Source: a bacterium HR20
GTDB lineage: Bacteria > Bacteroidota > Ignavibacteria > Kapaibacteriales > NICIL-2
Direction of reading: 5' to 3'
Assembly: GCA_002898675.1 (NCBI GenBank)
Contig: BEHW01000014.1
Location: 1-28,606, forward strand
DNA: 28,606 bases
The notes beneath the pieces are model-generated. The model was not told the origin of the DNA. It was given only the letters and a program-made list of their open reading frames with translations, and did not search any database. Shown here one piece after another: positions 16,280 through 24,916 of the stretch. How positions within the stretch are numbered: the first letter of the stretch is position 1; each line of letters begins with the position of its first letter. Position numbers and translations under genes: made by a program.

Positions 16280-16972
16280 ATGGCTACTTCGATTCTCCGA
16301 ACGACGGTGATGCAAAAGGCGATAGTTGCTGTTACAGGACTGGTGATGGTGCTCTTTCTCATCGGGCACCTGAGCGGCAATCTCCTTGTGTATGCTGGCC
16401 CAGAAGCAATCAACGCCTATGCAGCCGGTCTGCGCGATGTAGCAGCGCTGCTGTGGGCTGCGCGTATCATCTTGCTCGTCAGCTTGATCCTCCATGTGTA
16501 CTACACGATTCGCTTGCGTCGGCTCTCGCAGGAGGCGCGTCCAATTGGATATCAACAGCAGCGCTGGGAGGCTTCAACGTTCGCTGGGCGGACGATGCTT
16601 CTTTCCGGGTTACTGATCTTCAGTTACGTCGCTTTCCATCTGGCGCACTTTACGTGGGGAAAAATCTACCCGCAGTACTACGCAGCGACGTACTTCCTCG
16701 ATGGGCGTGGGCCGGTGCACGATGTGTACTCGATGGTCGTGCGGAGTTTCCAAGTCTGGTGGCTTGCACTGCTCTACATTGTGGCAGTGACCTTTGTGGC
16801 GTTGCACCTTGTCCATGCAACGCAGAGTGCGCTTCAGACGTTGGGAATCTATCACCAACGCTACGTTCAGCCAATCCGTAAAGCAAGCATTGTTTTGGCA
16901 GTACTGCTCTGGATTGGCTACGTCTCGATTCCCCTTGCAGCGATGGCGCATCTTCTTGAGCCTCTTTCGTAA
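16280..16972 (+). CDS. sdhC: Succinate dehydrogenase cytochrome b subunit (type B)
   Basis: A 230-residue, five-helix membrane anchor of succinate:quinone oxidoreductase, which passes electrons from succinate to (mena)quinone. The single large cytochrome subunit with no separate SdhD is type B, as in Bacteroidetes, Bacillus and Wolinella. Likely axial ligands of two b hemes are His30, His72, His120 and His176 (His179 is an alternative for the last). The first two match the 42-residue spacing of Bacillus SdhC. It starts the sdhCAB operon, 21 bases before sdhA. No Shine-Dalgarno sequence is obvious. Confidence 0.93.
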   Translation: MATSILRTTVMQKAIVAVTGLVMVLFLIGHLSGNLLVYAGPEAINAYAAGLRDVAALLWAARIILLVSLILHVYYTIRLRRLSQEARPIGYQQQRWEASTFAGRTMLLSGLLIFSYVAFHLAHFTWGKIYPQYYAATYFLDGRGPVHDVYSMVVRSFQVWWLALLYIVAVTFVALHLVHATQSALQTLGIYHQRYVQPIRKASIVLAVLLWIGYVSIPLAAMAHLLEPLS

Positions 16973-16993
16973 CACATTTGGTCTGATGATGCC

Positions 16994-18907
16994 ATGAATC
17001 TCGATTCCAAAATTCCCGCTGGTCCGCTCGAAGAAAAATGGCAGCGGCACAAAAACGAGCTCAAGCTCGTCAGCCCTGCAAACAAGAGGAAGTTCAAAAT
17101 CTTGGTCGTTGGCACTGGGCTGGCTGGAGCATCGGCAGCAGCCACGTTAGCAGAGCTCGGCTATAACGTTCATGTGTTCACCTATCACGATTCACCGCGA
17201 CGTGCGCATTCCATTGCAGCGCAGGGTGGTATCAATGCTGCGAAAAATTATCCCAACGATGGCGACAGCGTTTGGCGGTTGTTCTACGACACCATCAAGG
17301 GGGGCGATTTTCGTTCGCGCGAAGCGAACGTGTACCGGTTAGCGGAAGTGAGTGTAAACATCATTGACCAATGTGTTGCGCAAGGCGTCCCCTTTGCGCG
17401 AGAGTACAGCGGCTATCTCGACAACCGCTCCTTCGGTGGTGCGCAAGTATCGCGGACGTTCTACGCGCGTGGCCAAACAGGGCAGCAACTGTTGCTCGGC
17501 GCCTACCAAGCGCTCATGCGGATGGTTGATGCACGCCGCATTACGCTTTGGACGCGCGAAGAGATGCTCGATTTGGTCGTCATTGATGGGCATGCCAAGG
17601 GTATCATCACACGCAATTTGGTCACCGGGGAAATACGCCGCCATGCAGGCGATGCGGTTCTGCTCTGCACAGGTGGCTATAGCAACGTGTTCTTCCTTTC
17701 GACCAATGCCAAGAACTCAAACGTTACGGCAATTTACCGTGCGTACAAGCGTGGAGCTGGCTTTGCCAATCCATGCTTTACGCAAATTCATCCGACGTGC
17801 ATCCCGCCCAGTGGCGAGTATCAATCGAAACTGACGCTCATGAGCGAGTCGCTTCGCAACGATGGACGCATCTGGGTTCCCAAGAAGGCAGGGGATCGGC
17901 GCCCGCCGAACGAAATCCCCGAAGAGGAGCGCGACTATTACCTCGAACGTCTCTACCCCAGCTATGGCAACCTAAGTCCGCGCGATATTGCCTCGCGTGC
18001 AGCAAAGCGCGTCTGCGACGAAGGGCGCGGCGTCGGGCCCGGAGGCTTAGGGGTCTACCTTGATTTTTCCGATGCGATCAAGCGACTCGGGCGAGACGTC
18101 ATCGAACAGCGCTATGGCAATCTGTTCGAGATGTACGAACGCATCACCGGCGAAAATCCCTACGAAGTTCCTATGCGCATCTACCCAGCTCCGCACTACA
18201 CGATGGGCGGCTTGTGGGTGGACTACAACTTGATGAGCACCACTCCTGGATTGCACGTGCTCGGCGAGGCGAATTTTTCCGATCATGGCGCAAATCGGCT
18301 CGGTGCCTCTGCGCTCATGCAAGGATTGGCCGATGGATACTTCATCATTCCATACACGCTTGGTCACTACCTTGCCTCACATCCCAAGATGGAGGTCACC
18401 ACTGACCACCCAGAATTTCAGCGCGTCGAAGAAGAAGCTCGCGCCCGCCTGGAACGGCTGTTAGCAGCAAAGGGACGGCGGACGGTGATGTCCTTCCACC
18501 GCGAGCTTGGAAAGCTCATGTGGGACTACTGTGGAATGTCCCGCACTGCCGATGGGCTCCGCACTGCGCTCGAACGGATCCCAGTGCTTCGGGCAGAGTT
18601 TTGGGAAAATGTCTACGTCCCAGGCAGTGGGGAGGAGCTCAACCAAAACCTTGAATACGCTGGGCGGGTTGCAGACTTTTTGGAATTCGCCGAGCTCATG
18701 TGCCTCGATGCGCTGCACCGCGAGGAATCCTGCGGCGGGCACTTCCGCGAGGAATACCAAACCCCCGACGGCGAAGCACTCCGTAACGATAACGACTTTG
18801 CGTACGTCGCCGTTTGGGAATACACCGGACCGGACTTGCCGCCTCGCCTCCACAAAGAGCCTCTGGTGTTCGAAAATGTCAAACTCACCGTTCGGAGCTA
18901 CAAGTAA
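16994..18907 (+). CDS. sdhA: Succinate dehydrogenase flavoprotein subunit
   Basis: A 637-residue FAD subunit that oxidises succinate to fumarate at the cytoplasmic face of the complex. The dinucleotide fold GTGLAGASAAATL starts at Gly40. His72 in AHSIAAQGGINAA is the covalent FAD attachment site. The substrate-domain signature RIYPAPHYTMGGLWVD and the GEANFSDHGANRLGASALMQGLADGYF block are intact. The length and the 'LGEANFSDHGANR' form fit the Bacteroidetes-type type-B enzyme. The TAA stop overlaps the sdhB ATG by one base (TAATG), giving translational coupling. Confidence 0.97.
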   Translation: MNLDSKIPAGPLEEKWQRHKNELKLVSPANKRKFKILVVGTGLAGASAAATLAELGYNVHVFTYHDSPRRAHSIAAQGGINAAKNYPNDGDSVWRLFYDTIKGGDFRSREANVYRLAEVSVNIIDQCVAQGVPFAREYSGYLDNRSFGGAQVSRTFYARGQTGQQLLLGAYQALMRMVDARRITLWTREEMLDLVVIDGHAKGIITRNLVTGEIRRHAGDAVLLCTGGYSNVFFLSTNAKNSNVTAIYRAYKRGAGFANPCFTQIHPTCIPPSGEYQSKLTLMSESLRNDGRIWVPKKAGDRRPPNEIPEEERDYYLERLYPSYGNLSPRDIASRAAKRVCDEGRGVGPGGLGVYLDFSDAIKRLGRDVIEQRYGNLFEMYERITGENPYEVPMRIYPAPHYTMGGLWVDYNLMSTTPGLHVLGEANFSDHGANRLGASALMQGLADGYFIIPYTLGHYLASHPKMEVTTDHPEFQRVEEEARARLERLLAAKGRRTVMSFHRELGKLMWDYCGMSRTADGLRTALERIPVLRAEFWENVYVPGSGEELNQNLEYAGRVADFLEFAELMCLDALHREESCGGHFREEYQTPDGEALRNDNDFAYVAVWEYTGPDLPPRLHKEPLVFENVKLTVRSYK

Positions 18908-19665
18908 TGAAACTGACTCTCCACATCTGGCGTCAAGCAGGGCCGAACGTCCCCGGGCGATTTGAAACATACCAGCTCGACGATGTAAGCCCGCACATGA
19001 GTTTCCTCGAAATGCTCGATGTCCTCAACGAGCGGCTCATTGCAGAAGGAAAAGACCCCGTTGCGTTCGAGCATGATTGCCGCGAAGGCATCTGTGGATC
19101 CTGCGGTATGATCATCAACGGCCGTCCCCATGGGCCGCGAAAGCGGACGACAGCATGTCAGCTCCACATGCGAATGTTCAACGATGGGGATGAAATCTGG
19201 ATCGAGCCCTGGCGTGCGCGTGCATTCCCCGTGCTCAAGGACCTCATCGTTGATCGCAGCAGCTTCGATCGCATCATTGCCGCTGGTGGCTATATCAGTT
19301 GCCACACGGGCGGTGTCCCTGATGCGAACGCGATTCCGGTTCCGAAGCCAGCTGCCGATCGTGCATTCGATGCTGCTGCATGTATCGGCTGCGGTGCGTG
19401 TGTCGCAGCGTGCCCTAATGCCTCGGCGATGCTCTTTGTGGCTGCAAAAGTCGCCCATTTGGGTTCACTTCCGCAGGGGCAGCCAGAGCGCTACCGGCGC
19501 GTCCGGCGGATGGTCGAGGCAATGGAAGCCGAAGGCTTTGGCCACTGCAGTAACCACTACGAGTGCGAGGCAGCATGTCCGAAAGGCATTAGCGTCGAGT
19601 ACATTGCTCAGCTCAACCGCGACCTGCGCCGCGCTGCGCTCGTTGGCGAGGAGGTGCTGCCGTAA
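18907..19665 (+). CDS. sdhB: Succinate dehydrogenase iron-sulfur subunit
   Basis: A 252-residue subunit that carries electrons from FAD to the heme/quinone site. The N-terminal 2Fe-2S ligands are Cys58, Cys63, Cys66 and Cys84. By the E. coli pattern, Cys159, 162, 165 and 224 would bind the 4Fe-4S cluster and Cys169, 214 and 220 the 3Fe-4S cluster; all are present. The start is fixed by the TAATG overlap with sdhA; a longer upstream frame only runs through sdhA. It closes the sdhCAB operon, and ruvB starts 42 bases later with its own candidate promoter. Confidence 0.97.
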   Translation: MKLTLHIWRQAGPNVPGRFETYQLDDVSPHMSFLEMLDVLNERLIAEGKDPVAFEHDCREGICGSCGMIINGRPHGPRKRTTACQLHMRMFNDGDEIWIEPWRARAFPVLKDLIVDRSSFDRIIAAGGYISCHTGGVPDANAIPVPKPAADRAFDAAACIGCGACVAACPNASAMLFVAAKVAHLGSLPQGQPERYRRVRRMVEAMEAEGFGHCSNHYECEAACPKGISVEYIAQLNRDLRRAALVGEEVLP

Positions 19666-19672
19666 CAAGCGC

Positions 19673-19680
19673 TATCTTTG
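19673..19680 (+). promoter_or_regulatory. Candidate -7 element (TATCTTTG) of ruvB
   Basis: An exact TAnnTTTG lies 28 bases before the ruvB ATG in the 42-base gap after sdhB. The nearest upstream TTG (19643-19645) is 27 bases away, longer than the usual spacer, so the -33 half is weak. It would let ruvB be transcribed apart from sdhCAB. Confidence 0.4.
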
Positions 19681-19707
19681 CGTGCCGCTACCGTATTGGC
19701 TTGCACC

Positions 19708-20739
19708 ATGGCACGTTCGCAGTCACCGATTCGCACACCCGAACGCACCGCCGATGACGAGCTCGATAGCTCGCTGCGGCCAGCGCGTTTTGCAGAGTTT
19801 CGCGGACAGAAAAAGATTCTCGACAACCTCAAAGTGTACATCGCTGCTGCACGCAAGCGTGGGGAAGCGCTCGACCACGTCCTCTTTATCGGTCCGCCTG
19901 GCTTAGGGAAAACAACCTTGAGCTACATCATCGCAAACGAGATGGGCAGCGACATCAAAGTTACCAGCGGACCAGTACTGGAAAAGCCAGGCGATTTGGC
20001 AGGACTACTCACCAACCTGAACGAGCGCGATATACTCTTCATTGACGAAATCCATTCCCTCTCGCGCGTCATCGAGGAGTACCTTTACTCTGCAATGGAG
20101 GACTTCCGCATTGACATCATGATCGAAAGCGGTCCGGCAGCACGTTCGATTCAAATATCGCTGCCTCGCTTTACGCTCGTCGGTGCGACAACTCGTGCCG
20201 GTCTTATCAGTGCACCCCTGCGGTCGCGCTTTGGGATTGTCAATCGGTTGGACTACTACGACGCAGCCGAGCTCTTTCACATTGTCATGCGGTCGGCTTC
20301 GATTTTGGGTGTGCCCATCGAGGAAGATGCTGCCATGGAAATTGCTCGCCGCTCGCGCGGAACTCCACGGATCGCAAACCGTCTGCTGCGCCGCACCCGG
20401 GACTTTGCTGATGTGCATGGCGCCGGGATCATCACGCGTGAGATTGCGCTCATGACGCTCGAGGCGCTTGATGTGGATGAATACGGCCTCGATGAGATGG
20501 ATAAAACGATCCTCCTGACGATCATCGAAAAGTTCAACGGTGGACCCGTCGGACTCAATGCACTGGCGGTCGCCGTCGGCGAAGAACCAGGTACGATCGA
20601 GGAAGTCTATGAGCCATTCTTGATTCGCGAAGGCTTTCTCAATCGCACACCACGCGGGCGCGAAGTCACCCCGCTTGCTTACAAGCACCTGGGGATCGCG
20701 CCTCCGCACTCGATGATGTCACTGTTCGGCGATTCGTAG
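19708..20739 (+). CDS. ruvB: Holliday junction branch migration ATPase RuvB
   Basis: A 343-residue AAA+ motor that drives branch migration with RuvA. Walker A GPPGLGKT is 62-69, Walker B LFIDEIH 110-116, sensor/arginine-finger region LVGATTRAG with RSRFG, and the C-terminal winged helix ends in FLNRTPRGREVTPLAYKHLG. The N-terminal segment before the core is slightly extended and basic. I chose ATG 19708; an in-frame TTG ten codons upstream lacks support. The TAG stop overlaps the next gene's GTG start by one base (TAGTG), so the HAD phosphatase is translationally coupled. Confidence 0.97.
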   Translation: MARSQSPIRTPERTADDELDSSLRPARFAEFRGQKKILDNLKVYIAAARKRGEALDHVLFIGPPGLGKTTLSYIIANEMGSDIKVTSGPVLEKPGDLAGLLTNLNERDILFIDEIHSLSRVIEEYLYSAMEDFRIDIMIESGPAARSIQISLPRFTLVGATTRAGLISAPLRSRFGIVNRLDYYDAAELFHIVMRSASILGVPIEEDAAMEIARRSRGTPRIANRLLRRTRDFADVHGAGIITREIALMTLEALDVDEYGLDEMDKTILLTIIEKFNGGPVGLNALAVAVGEEPGTIEEVYEPFLIREGFLNRTPRGREVTPLAYKHLGIAPPHSMMSLFGDS

Positions 20740-21332
20740 TGGGAAGGTCGCAAGTAGTGTTCTTCGATCGCGACGGGATCGTCAACCGTCGCATCGAGGG
20801 CGGCTATGTCCGGGCGCCAGATGAATTCGTTTTTTGCGATGGATTTTTCCCGCTCTTTCGCTGGGTCAAACAAGCAGGCTTCCGCGCAATTATCGTTTCA
20901 AATCAGCAAGGGGTCGCCAAAGGGATCATGACTGATCGTGAACTTTGGGCGCTCACCGAATGGATGCAATCGCGCATCGAAGAACGCACAGGGAGTAGGT
21001 TCGACGACGTGTACTACTGCACAGAGCTGGATTCGCCCCAGTCGCGCTGCCGCAAGCCGCAGCCGACGATGCTTCTGGAAGCACTCACAAAATGGAACGG
21101 TGATGCATCATCGTCGTGGATGATTGGCGATATGCCGAGCGATGTCGAGGCTGCCGTCAATGCAGGAGTCAGAGCAATTTTAGTGGGGCACTATGCGCCG
21201 GACGATGCGCCTGCAGCATTCGCAATAGTGCCTGATCTTGTAGCGTGCTTGGATGTCCTCCGCAATGCAGTCGAAGCTCAGCGTAGCACTGCCGTCGCTG
21301 GATCACCGTCGGTTTCTCAGCCAAAAAAATGA
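20739..21332 (+). CDS. HAD-IIIA phosphatase, GmhB-like
   Basis: A 197-residue HAD-superfamily phosphatase related to D-glycero-D-manno-heptose-1,7-bisphosphate phosphatase (GmhB) and histidinol-phosphatase. Motif I is FFDRDGIVNRR (Asp10 nucleophile, Asp12), motif II IIVSNQQGVAKG (Ser54), motif III CRKPQP (Lys106) and motif IV GDMPSDVEAA (Asp131, Asp135). The start is a GTG overlapping the ruvB stop. True GmhB has a Cys-His-Cys-Cys zinc loop; here only Cys94 and Cys104 remain and the loop is shorter, so zinc binding is doubtful. The role may be heptose-bisphosphate or another sugar/amino-acid phosphate. The last 25 residues are a low-complexity tail. Confidence 0.82.
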   Translation: MGRSQVVFFDRDGIVNRRIEGGYVRAPDEFVFCDGFFPLFRWVKQAGFRAIIVSNQQGVAKGIMTDRELWALTEWMQSRIEERTGSRFDDVYYCTELDSPQSRCRKPQPTMLLEALTKWNGDASSSWMIGDMPSDVEAAVNAGVRAILVGHYAPDDAPAAFAIVPDLVACLDVLRNAVEAQRSTAVAGSPSVSQPKK

Positions 21333-21354
21333 GAGGGTAAGCCAAGCTCCCGTG

Positions 21355-21382
21355 TTGCTGATACACTCGTTTTCATCAGCGA
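21355..21382. repeat. Inverted repeat between converging HAD and rel genes
   Basis: TTGCTGAT (21355-21362) and ATCAGCGA (21375-21382) form an eight-pair stem with one G-U and a twelve-base loop. It is centred in the 77-base gap between two converging genes. Neither strand has a T-run after the stem, so it is not a standard intrinsic terminator; it may mark 3' ends or be chance. The rest of the gap holds nothing else I can name. Confidence 0.3.
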
Positions 21383-21409
21383 TCGAAGAGCATTCCGCTG
21401 GCGCTGTCT

Positions 21410-23650
21410 TTAGCCGTTGAATCGGCTGACGCTCCGAACCCCACGGATGCGCTTGATGCGTGCGAAAATTTCGTTGAGGTGATCGAGATTTTCGACGTAG
21501 AGCGTGATGATACCCTCGAAATCGCTGCCGAAGGCGTCAATGTTGACGCTCCGGATGTTGGTGTTGCGGTAGCCGGTGATGGCAGTGGTGATGTCGTGGA
21601 GCATACCGGAACGGTCTTCGCCGGTGACGCGAATGGTTGCCAGATAGACACCGTCCGACTGCGGTGCCCAGGAAAGGTTGACCAGGCGTGCCTGGAGGGA
21701 CTGTCCCATCTCCGCGATGTTGCGGCAATCGCGGCGATGAATCTTGATGCCACTACCGATGGTGATCACACCGACGATGTCATCGCCCGGCACCGGGTTG
21801 CAGCACCGTGCGTACTGGTAGAGAAGATTTGGGATTGTCGGGTGGTCACCGTCGAGGATAACTGCACTCGAGGAGCGAAGCCGTTCCGGCAAGGTTGTTG
21901 TCGGCTGGACCTCGACGGCAGGAAGGGAGGGTGCAGCCGGTTCGCCTCGAAGGAGCTGCACTGCCGATGCGACGTCGAGCACGCCCAAGCCAAGTTTGTA
22001 GAAAAACTCGTTCGGGTTTGATACGCCGAGCTTTCCAAGCATGCGGTCGAACTGTTCCTGTGGTGGAGCGCTGTCCAGCTTGCGGAGCTGCTTTTCCCAG
22101 AGCTGCTTGCCGAGTTCGACAACGCGGCGTTTTTCCTCGTTGAGATACTTGCGGATGTTCGACTTTGCTTTGTGCGTAACGCAGATGCGCTCCCAGTCGC
22201 TCGTTGGGTGCTGATTTTTCGAGGTAAGGATTTCGACTTGATCCCCCGTCTGGAGTTTGTGATCGAGTGGGACGAGTTTACCGTTGACTTTTGCGCCGAT
22301 GCAGTGGTTGCCGATCTCGCTGTGGATAGCATAGGCAAAATCAATCGGCGTTGCGCCCTTGGGTAAGATGATCAGGTCGTTGCGTGGTGTGTAAACGTAA
22401 ATCTCGTCTTGGTAGAGGTTGAGCTTGAACGACTCGATGAGTTGTTCGGGGGCTTCATCGCCGGCACTTTCGAAAATGTCGCGGACCCAGTTTGCCCATT
22501 CCTCGAGTTCTTTGTCATGCCACCAGGAGGGAACGCGTCCGTTGCCTTGGTTTTCCTTGTAGCGGAAGTGTGCAGCGATGCCGCGTTCGGCAACTTCGTG
22601 CATTGCACGGGTGCGGATCTGGACCTCGACACGTTTGCCGTCGGGACCAATGAACGCTGCGTGGAGCGATTGGTAGGAGTTCTTCTTCGGGCGGGCGATG
22701 TAGTCTTTGAAGCGGTCGGCAATCGGTTCGTAGATGTCCGCAACGATGCCGTAGACGGTGTAGCAGTCCTTGTTCTCGTTGGTATCGAGGATAATGCGAA
22801 CAGCGAGGAGATCGTACAGTTCGCTGAGCGGTACGCCCAGGCGTTGCATTTTCTGGTAGATCGAGTAGATGTGCTTGGGGCGACCGGTGATTTCGAATCG
22901 GTAGCCTTCTTTTTTGAGCCGTTCGGCGATTGGCTCAATAAAGCGTGCGATGTACGCTTCGCGTTCGGAGCGGGTCTCGGCCAGCGCTTGCTTGATGGCA
23001 TTGTATTCGGTTGGGTTGAGGTACTTGAAGGCTAAGTCCTCCAGCTCCCACTTGAGATTGGCAAGACCGAAGCGATGCGCAAACGGCGCGTAGATTTCGA
23101 GTGTCTCTCGAGCGACGCGCTGCTGTCGTTCGGGCGAGAGATGCTCGAGCGTGCGCATGTTGTGCAGTCGATCGGCGAACTTGATCAGAATCACGCGGAC
23201 GTCCTTGACTAAGGCAAGGAGCAACTTGCGATAATTCTCTGCTTGCCGAAGTTCTGTGCTTCGGAAGATGCCGCTGATCTTGGTTGCGCCGTCAACGATC
23301 TCCGCAACAGTGCTGCCGAACTCAGCGCGAATGTCGTCGAGTGAATAGGTCGTGTCCTCGACGACGTCGTGCAGCAGTGCTGCACAGACGCTTACGTCGT
23401 CAAGTGGAATTTCGTTGACGATGATACGGGCGACCTCGAGCGGATGCGTGTAATAGGGCTCGCCGGACTCGCGGACGTCGTTTTTATGTGCTTGGACGCA
23501 GAATTGAAATGCTTTGCGGATGAGCGCTTCGTCGCATCGTGCCAGGTTGCGACGGCATTCGTCGAGCAGTAGCTCCAAATCGGCATCCGGATCGGTCCCG
23601 ATCGGATGGGAGGACTCTTTTGTTTTCCGCCAAAGGAAGCCGAGCTTCAT
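21410..23650 (-). CDS. Bifunctional (p)ppGpp synthetase/hydrolase (RelA/SpoT family)
   Basis: A 746-residue long Rel protein controlling the stringent response. The hydrolase (HD) domain is intact: His69 in YYTHP, His94-Asp95 in LLHDVVEDT, and Asp160/Asn164 in FADRLHNMRTL. The synthetase domain (about 245-365) has RPKHIYSIYQKM, the RFKD motif (313-316) typical of bifunctional rather than RelA-only enzymes, and VEVQIRT. The TGS domain (about 418-478), the CC/zinc region with RCCNPVPGD (Cys616, Cys617) and the C-terminal ACT domain (about 669-746) follow. All regions expected for a synthetase-plus-hydrolase enzyme are present. It is transcribed away from the coiled-coil pair. Confidence 0.95.
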   Translation of the reverse strand: MKLGFLWRKTKESSHPIGTDPDADLELLLDECRRNLARCDEALIRKAFQFCVQAHKNDVRESGEPYYTHPLEVARIIVNEIPLDDVSVCAALLHDVVEDTTYSLDDIRAEFGSTVAEIVDGATKISGIFRSTELRQAENYRKLLLALVKDVRVILIKFADRLHNMRTLEHLSPERQQRVARETLEIYAPFAHRFGLANLKWELEDLAFKYLNPTEYNAIKQALAETRSEREAYIARFIEPIAERLKKEGYRFEITGRPKHIYSIYQKMQRLGVPLSELYDLLAVRIILDTNENKDCYTVYGIVADIYEPIADRFKDYIARPKKNSYQSLHAAFIGPDGKRVEVQIRTRAMHEVAERGIAAHFRYKENQGNGRVPSWWHDKELEEWANWVRDIFESAGDEAPEQLIESFKLNLYQDEIYVYTPRNDLIILPKGATPIDFAYAIHSEIGNHCIGAKVNGKLVPLDHKLQTGDQVEILTSKNQHPTSDWERICVTHKAKSNIRKYLNEEKRRVVELGKQLWEKQLRKLDSAPPQEQFDRMLGKLGVSNPNEFFYKLGLGVLDVASAVQLLRGEPAAPSLPAVEVQPTTTLPERLRSSSAVILDGDHPTIPNLLYQYARCCNPVPGDDIVGVITIGSGIKIHRRDCRNIAEMGQSLQARLVNLSWAPQSDGVYLATIRVTGEDRSGMLHDITTAITGYRNTNIRSVNIDAFGSDFEGIITLYVENLDHLNEIFARIKRIRGVRSVSRFNG

Positions 23651-23680
23651 GGTTCGGGTTACGACGTACAGTGCTAAAGA

Positions 23681-23708
23681 CGAAACTACTGCGCGGGGTT
23701 GTGTTCAA
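23681..23708 (-). promoter_or_regulatory. Candidate promoter of rel (TTG, 17-base spacer, TAGTTTCG)
   Basis: On the minus strand TTG (23708-23706) is followed after 17 bases by TAGTTTCG (23688-23681), one mismatch from TAnnTTTG. The start codon at 23650 is 30 bases downstream. The rest of the 127-base divergent gap (23651-23777) shows no clear promoter for the plus-strand pair. Confidence 0.35.
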
Positions 23709-23777
23709 GATTCCCCCTTCGGTGCCGATACAGAAAGGGTGCCACACTGTGCCGTGCGTGCTACCTACGGAAATGTG

Positions 23778-24083
23778 ATGAGAACAGTTGCTCCAACTCC
23801 ATCGGCGGACGTGGCGGCAGAAAACGCTTCACTTGTCCATCCGATTACGTACTATGAGCAGCTTGCTGAAGCAGGTGGGCTCTACGACTTTTTACAGACG
23901 ACAATGCGCGAGCGCTTCGAGCACGATAGCGCCTTTCGCTACCAGATGCTCCGCATCTTGCTCCAGCGCAGCAACGTTGTGCTCCCTGAAGTTGAATGTG
24001 AGCTCCTGGCTGAGTTGCGCGATGCACTTGGAGTTTTTCTTTCCACCGTCGAACAATGCCACAACCAACCGGCATCCCCGTAA
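23778..24083 (+). CDS. Small hypothetical protein upstream of coiled-coil gene
   Basis: A 101-residue protein I do not recognise. ATG 23778 is preferred because upstream extension of the frame only runs antisense through rel. The N-terminal 20 residues look disordered. Residues about 22-93 are predicted helical and mostly charged or hydrophobic in amphipathic order (YYEQLAEAGGLYDFLQ, FRYQMLRILLQRS, CELLAELRDALGVFL). No signal peptide or membrane segment is seen, so it is probably cytoplasmic. Its last 28 bases overlap the start of the next gene in another frame, so the two are likely translated together and may form one complex. Confidence 0.55.
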   Translation: MRTVAPTPSADVAAENASLVHPITYYEQLAEAGGLYDFLQTTMRERFEHDSAFRYQMLRILLQRSNVVLPEVECELLAELRDALGVFLSTVEQCHNQPASP

Positions 24084-24916
24084 GCCAGAGTTTGCTCGAG
24101 CTTTTCAGCACCGTCCGCCAGCAAGCCGAGCAATACAAGGCAGTGTACGAAACACTGTTGCGGAAGGCCTACGAACTCGATCAATTTCGCGCAACAGCTT
24201 ATCATGAATTCGATCAACTCAAGCATTCGGTCCAGCAGCTCCAGCAGGCGCTGCATCGCTCCGTCGAATCGGAGCTGGAGCAATTCCGCGAGCACGTCGG
24301 CCAGGTCGAGCGGATTTACAGCGAGCTTGCAACAATCGAACAACTCCGCGACAACCTCATCAAGCTCGAAGAACGGTTTGCCAAGCGAACACTCGAGCTC
24401 GATGCGATTCTCTTGAGTATTCGGCAGATGATCGAGTCTGCCACTGATGAACGCTTCGGCAAGCTCGAGGATTACATCGCCAGCAAACTCCGAACGATCG
24501 AGGGGGATGTCAGCACGCTCGATTCACACATCTACGCGATGCAGGAGTTCTTCAAAAAGGAGATCGCGGAGTTGAACGAGGAGTTGGCGCGCTACAAAAA
24601 GAAAATCCCGGAGACCCGCTACATCCTCGATGAGACCAGCAAGTACATCGTTTCCATGCTTGAAGAAGCCGAGCGCCGTTTCAACGATAAGCTCGAGGAC
24701 TACAGCGCCCAGGTGGACGAGCGTATTGGGCAGGCGCTCAGTCGGCTCTTCGGGAACACGGACTTAGCCAGCGACCTTGCCCGCGCCAACGCACGTGCAC
24801 AAGAGATTATCCGTCGGGCGGATGCGCTTGAACGGCGGATGTCGCTCTCGGTGTGGATCTCCCTTGTCCTCGGTGGGGTCGCACTCATCCTCGCCCTGAT
24901 TACGATCCTGACGTAA
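24056..24916 (+). CDS. Tail-anchored coiled-coil protein, unknown function
   Basis: A 286-residue protein I do not recognise. Nearly the whole length (about 15-255) is charged, heptad-rich helix suggestive of long coiled coils (LKHSVQQLQQALHRSVESEL and further segments). A single hydrophobic segment at 262-286 (WISLVLGGVALILALITIL) ends the protein, giving a C-terminal membrane anchor with the coiled coil in the cytoplasm. There is no signal peptide. It overlaps the 101-aa gene by 28 bases, and its 3' end overlaps the convergent peptide-binding gene by 17 bases. A scaffold or envelope-tethering role is possible, but this is inference. Confidence 0.7.
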   Translation: MPQPTGIPVSQSLLELFSTVRQQAEQYKAVYETLLRKAYELDQFRATAYHEFDQLKHSVQQLQQALHRSVESELEQFREHVGQVERIYSELATIEQLRDNLIKLEERFAKRTLELDAILLSIRQMIESATDERFGKLEDYIASKLRTIEGDVSTLDSHIYAMQEFFKKEIAELNEELARYKKKIPETRYILDETSKYIVSMLEEAERRFNDKLEDYSAQVDERIGQALSRLFGNTDLASDLARANARAQEIIRRADALERRMSLSVWISLVLGGVALILALITILT

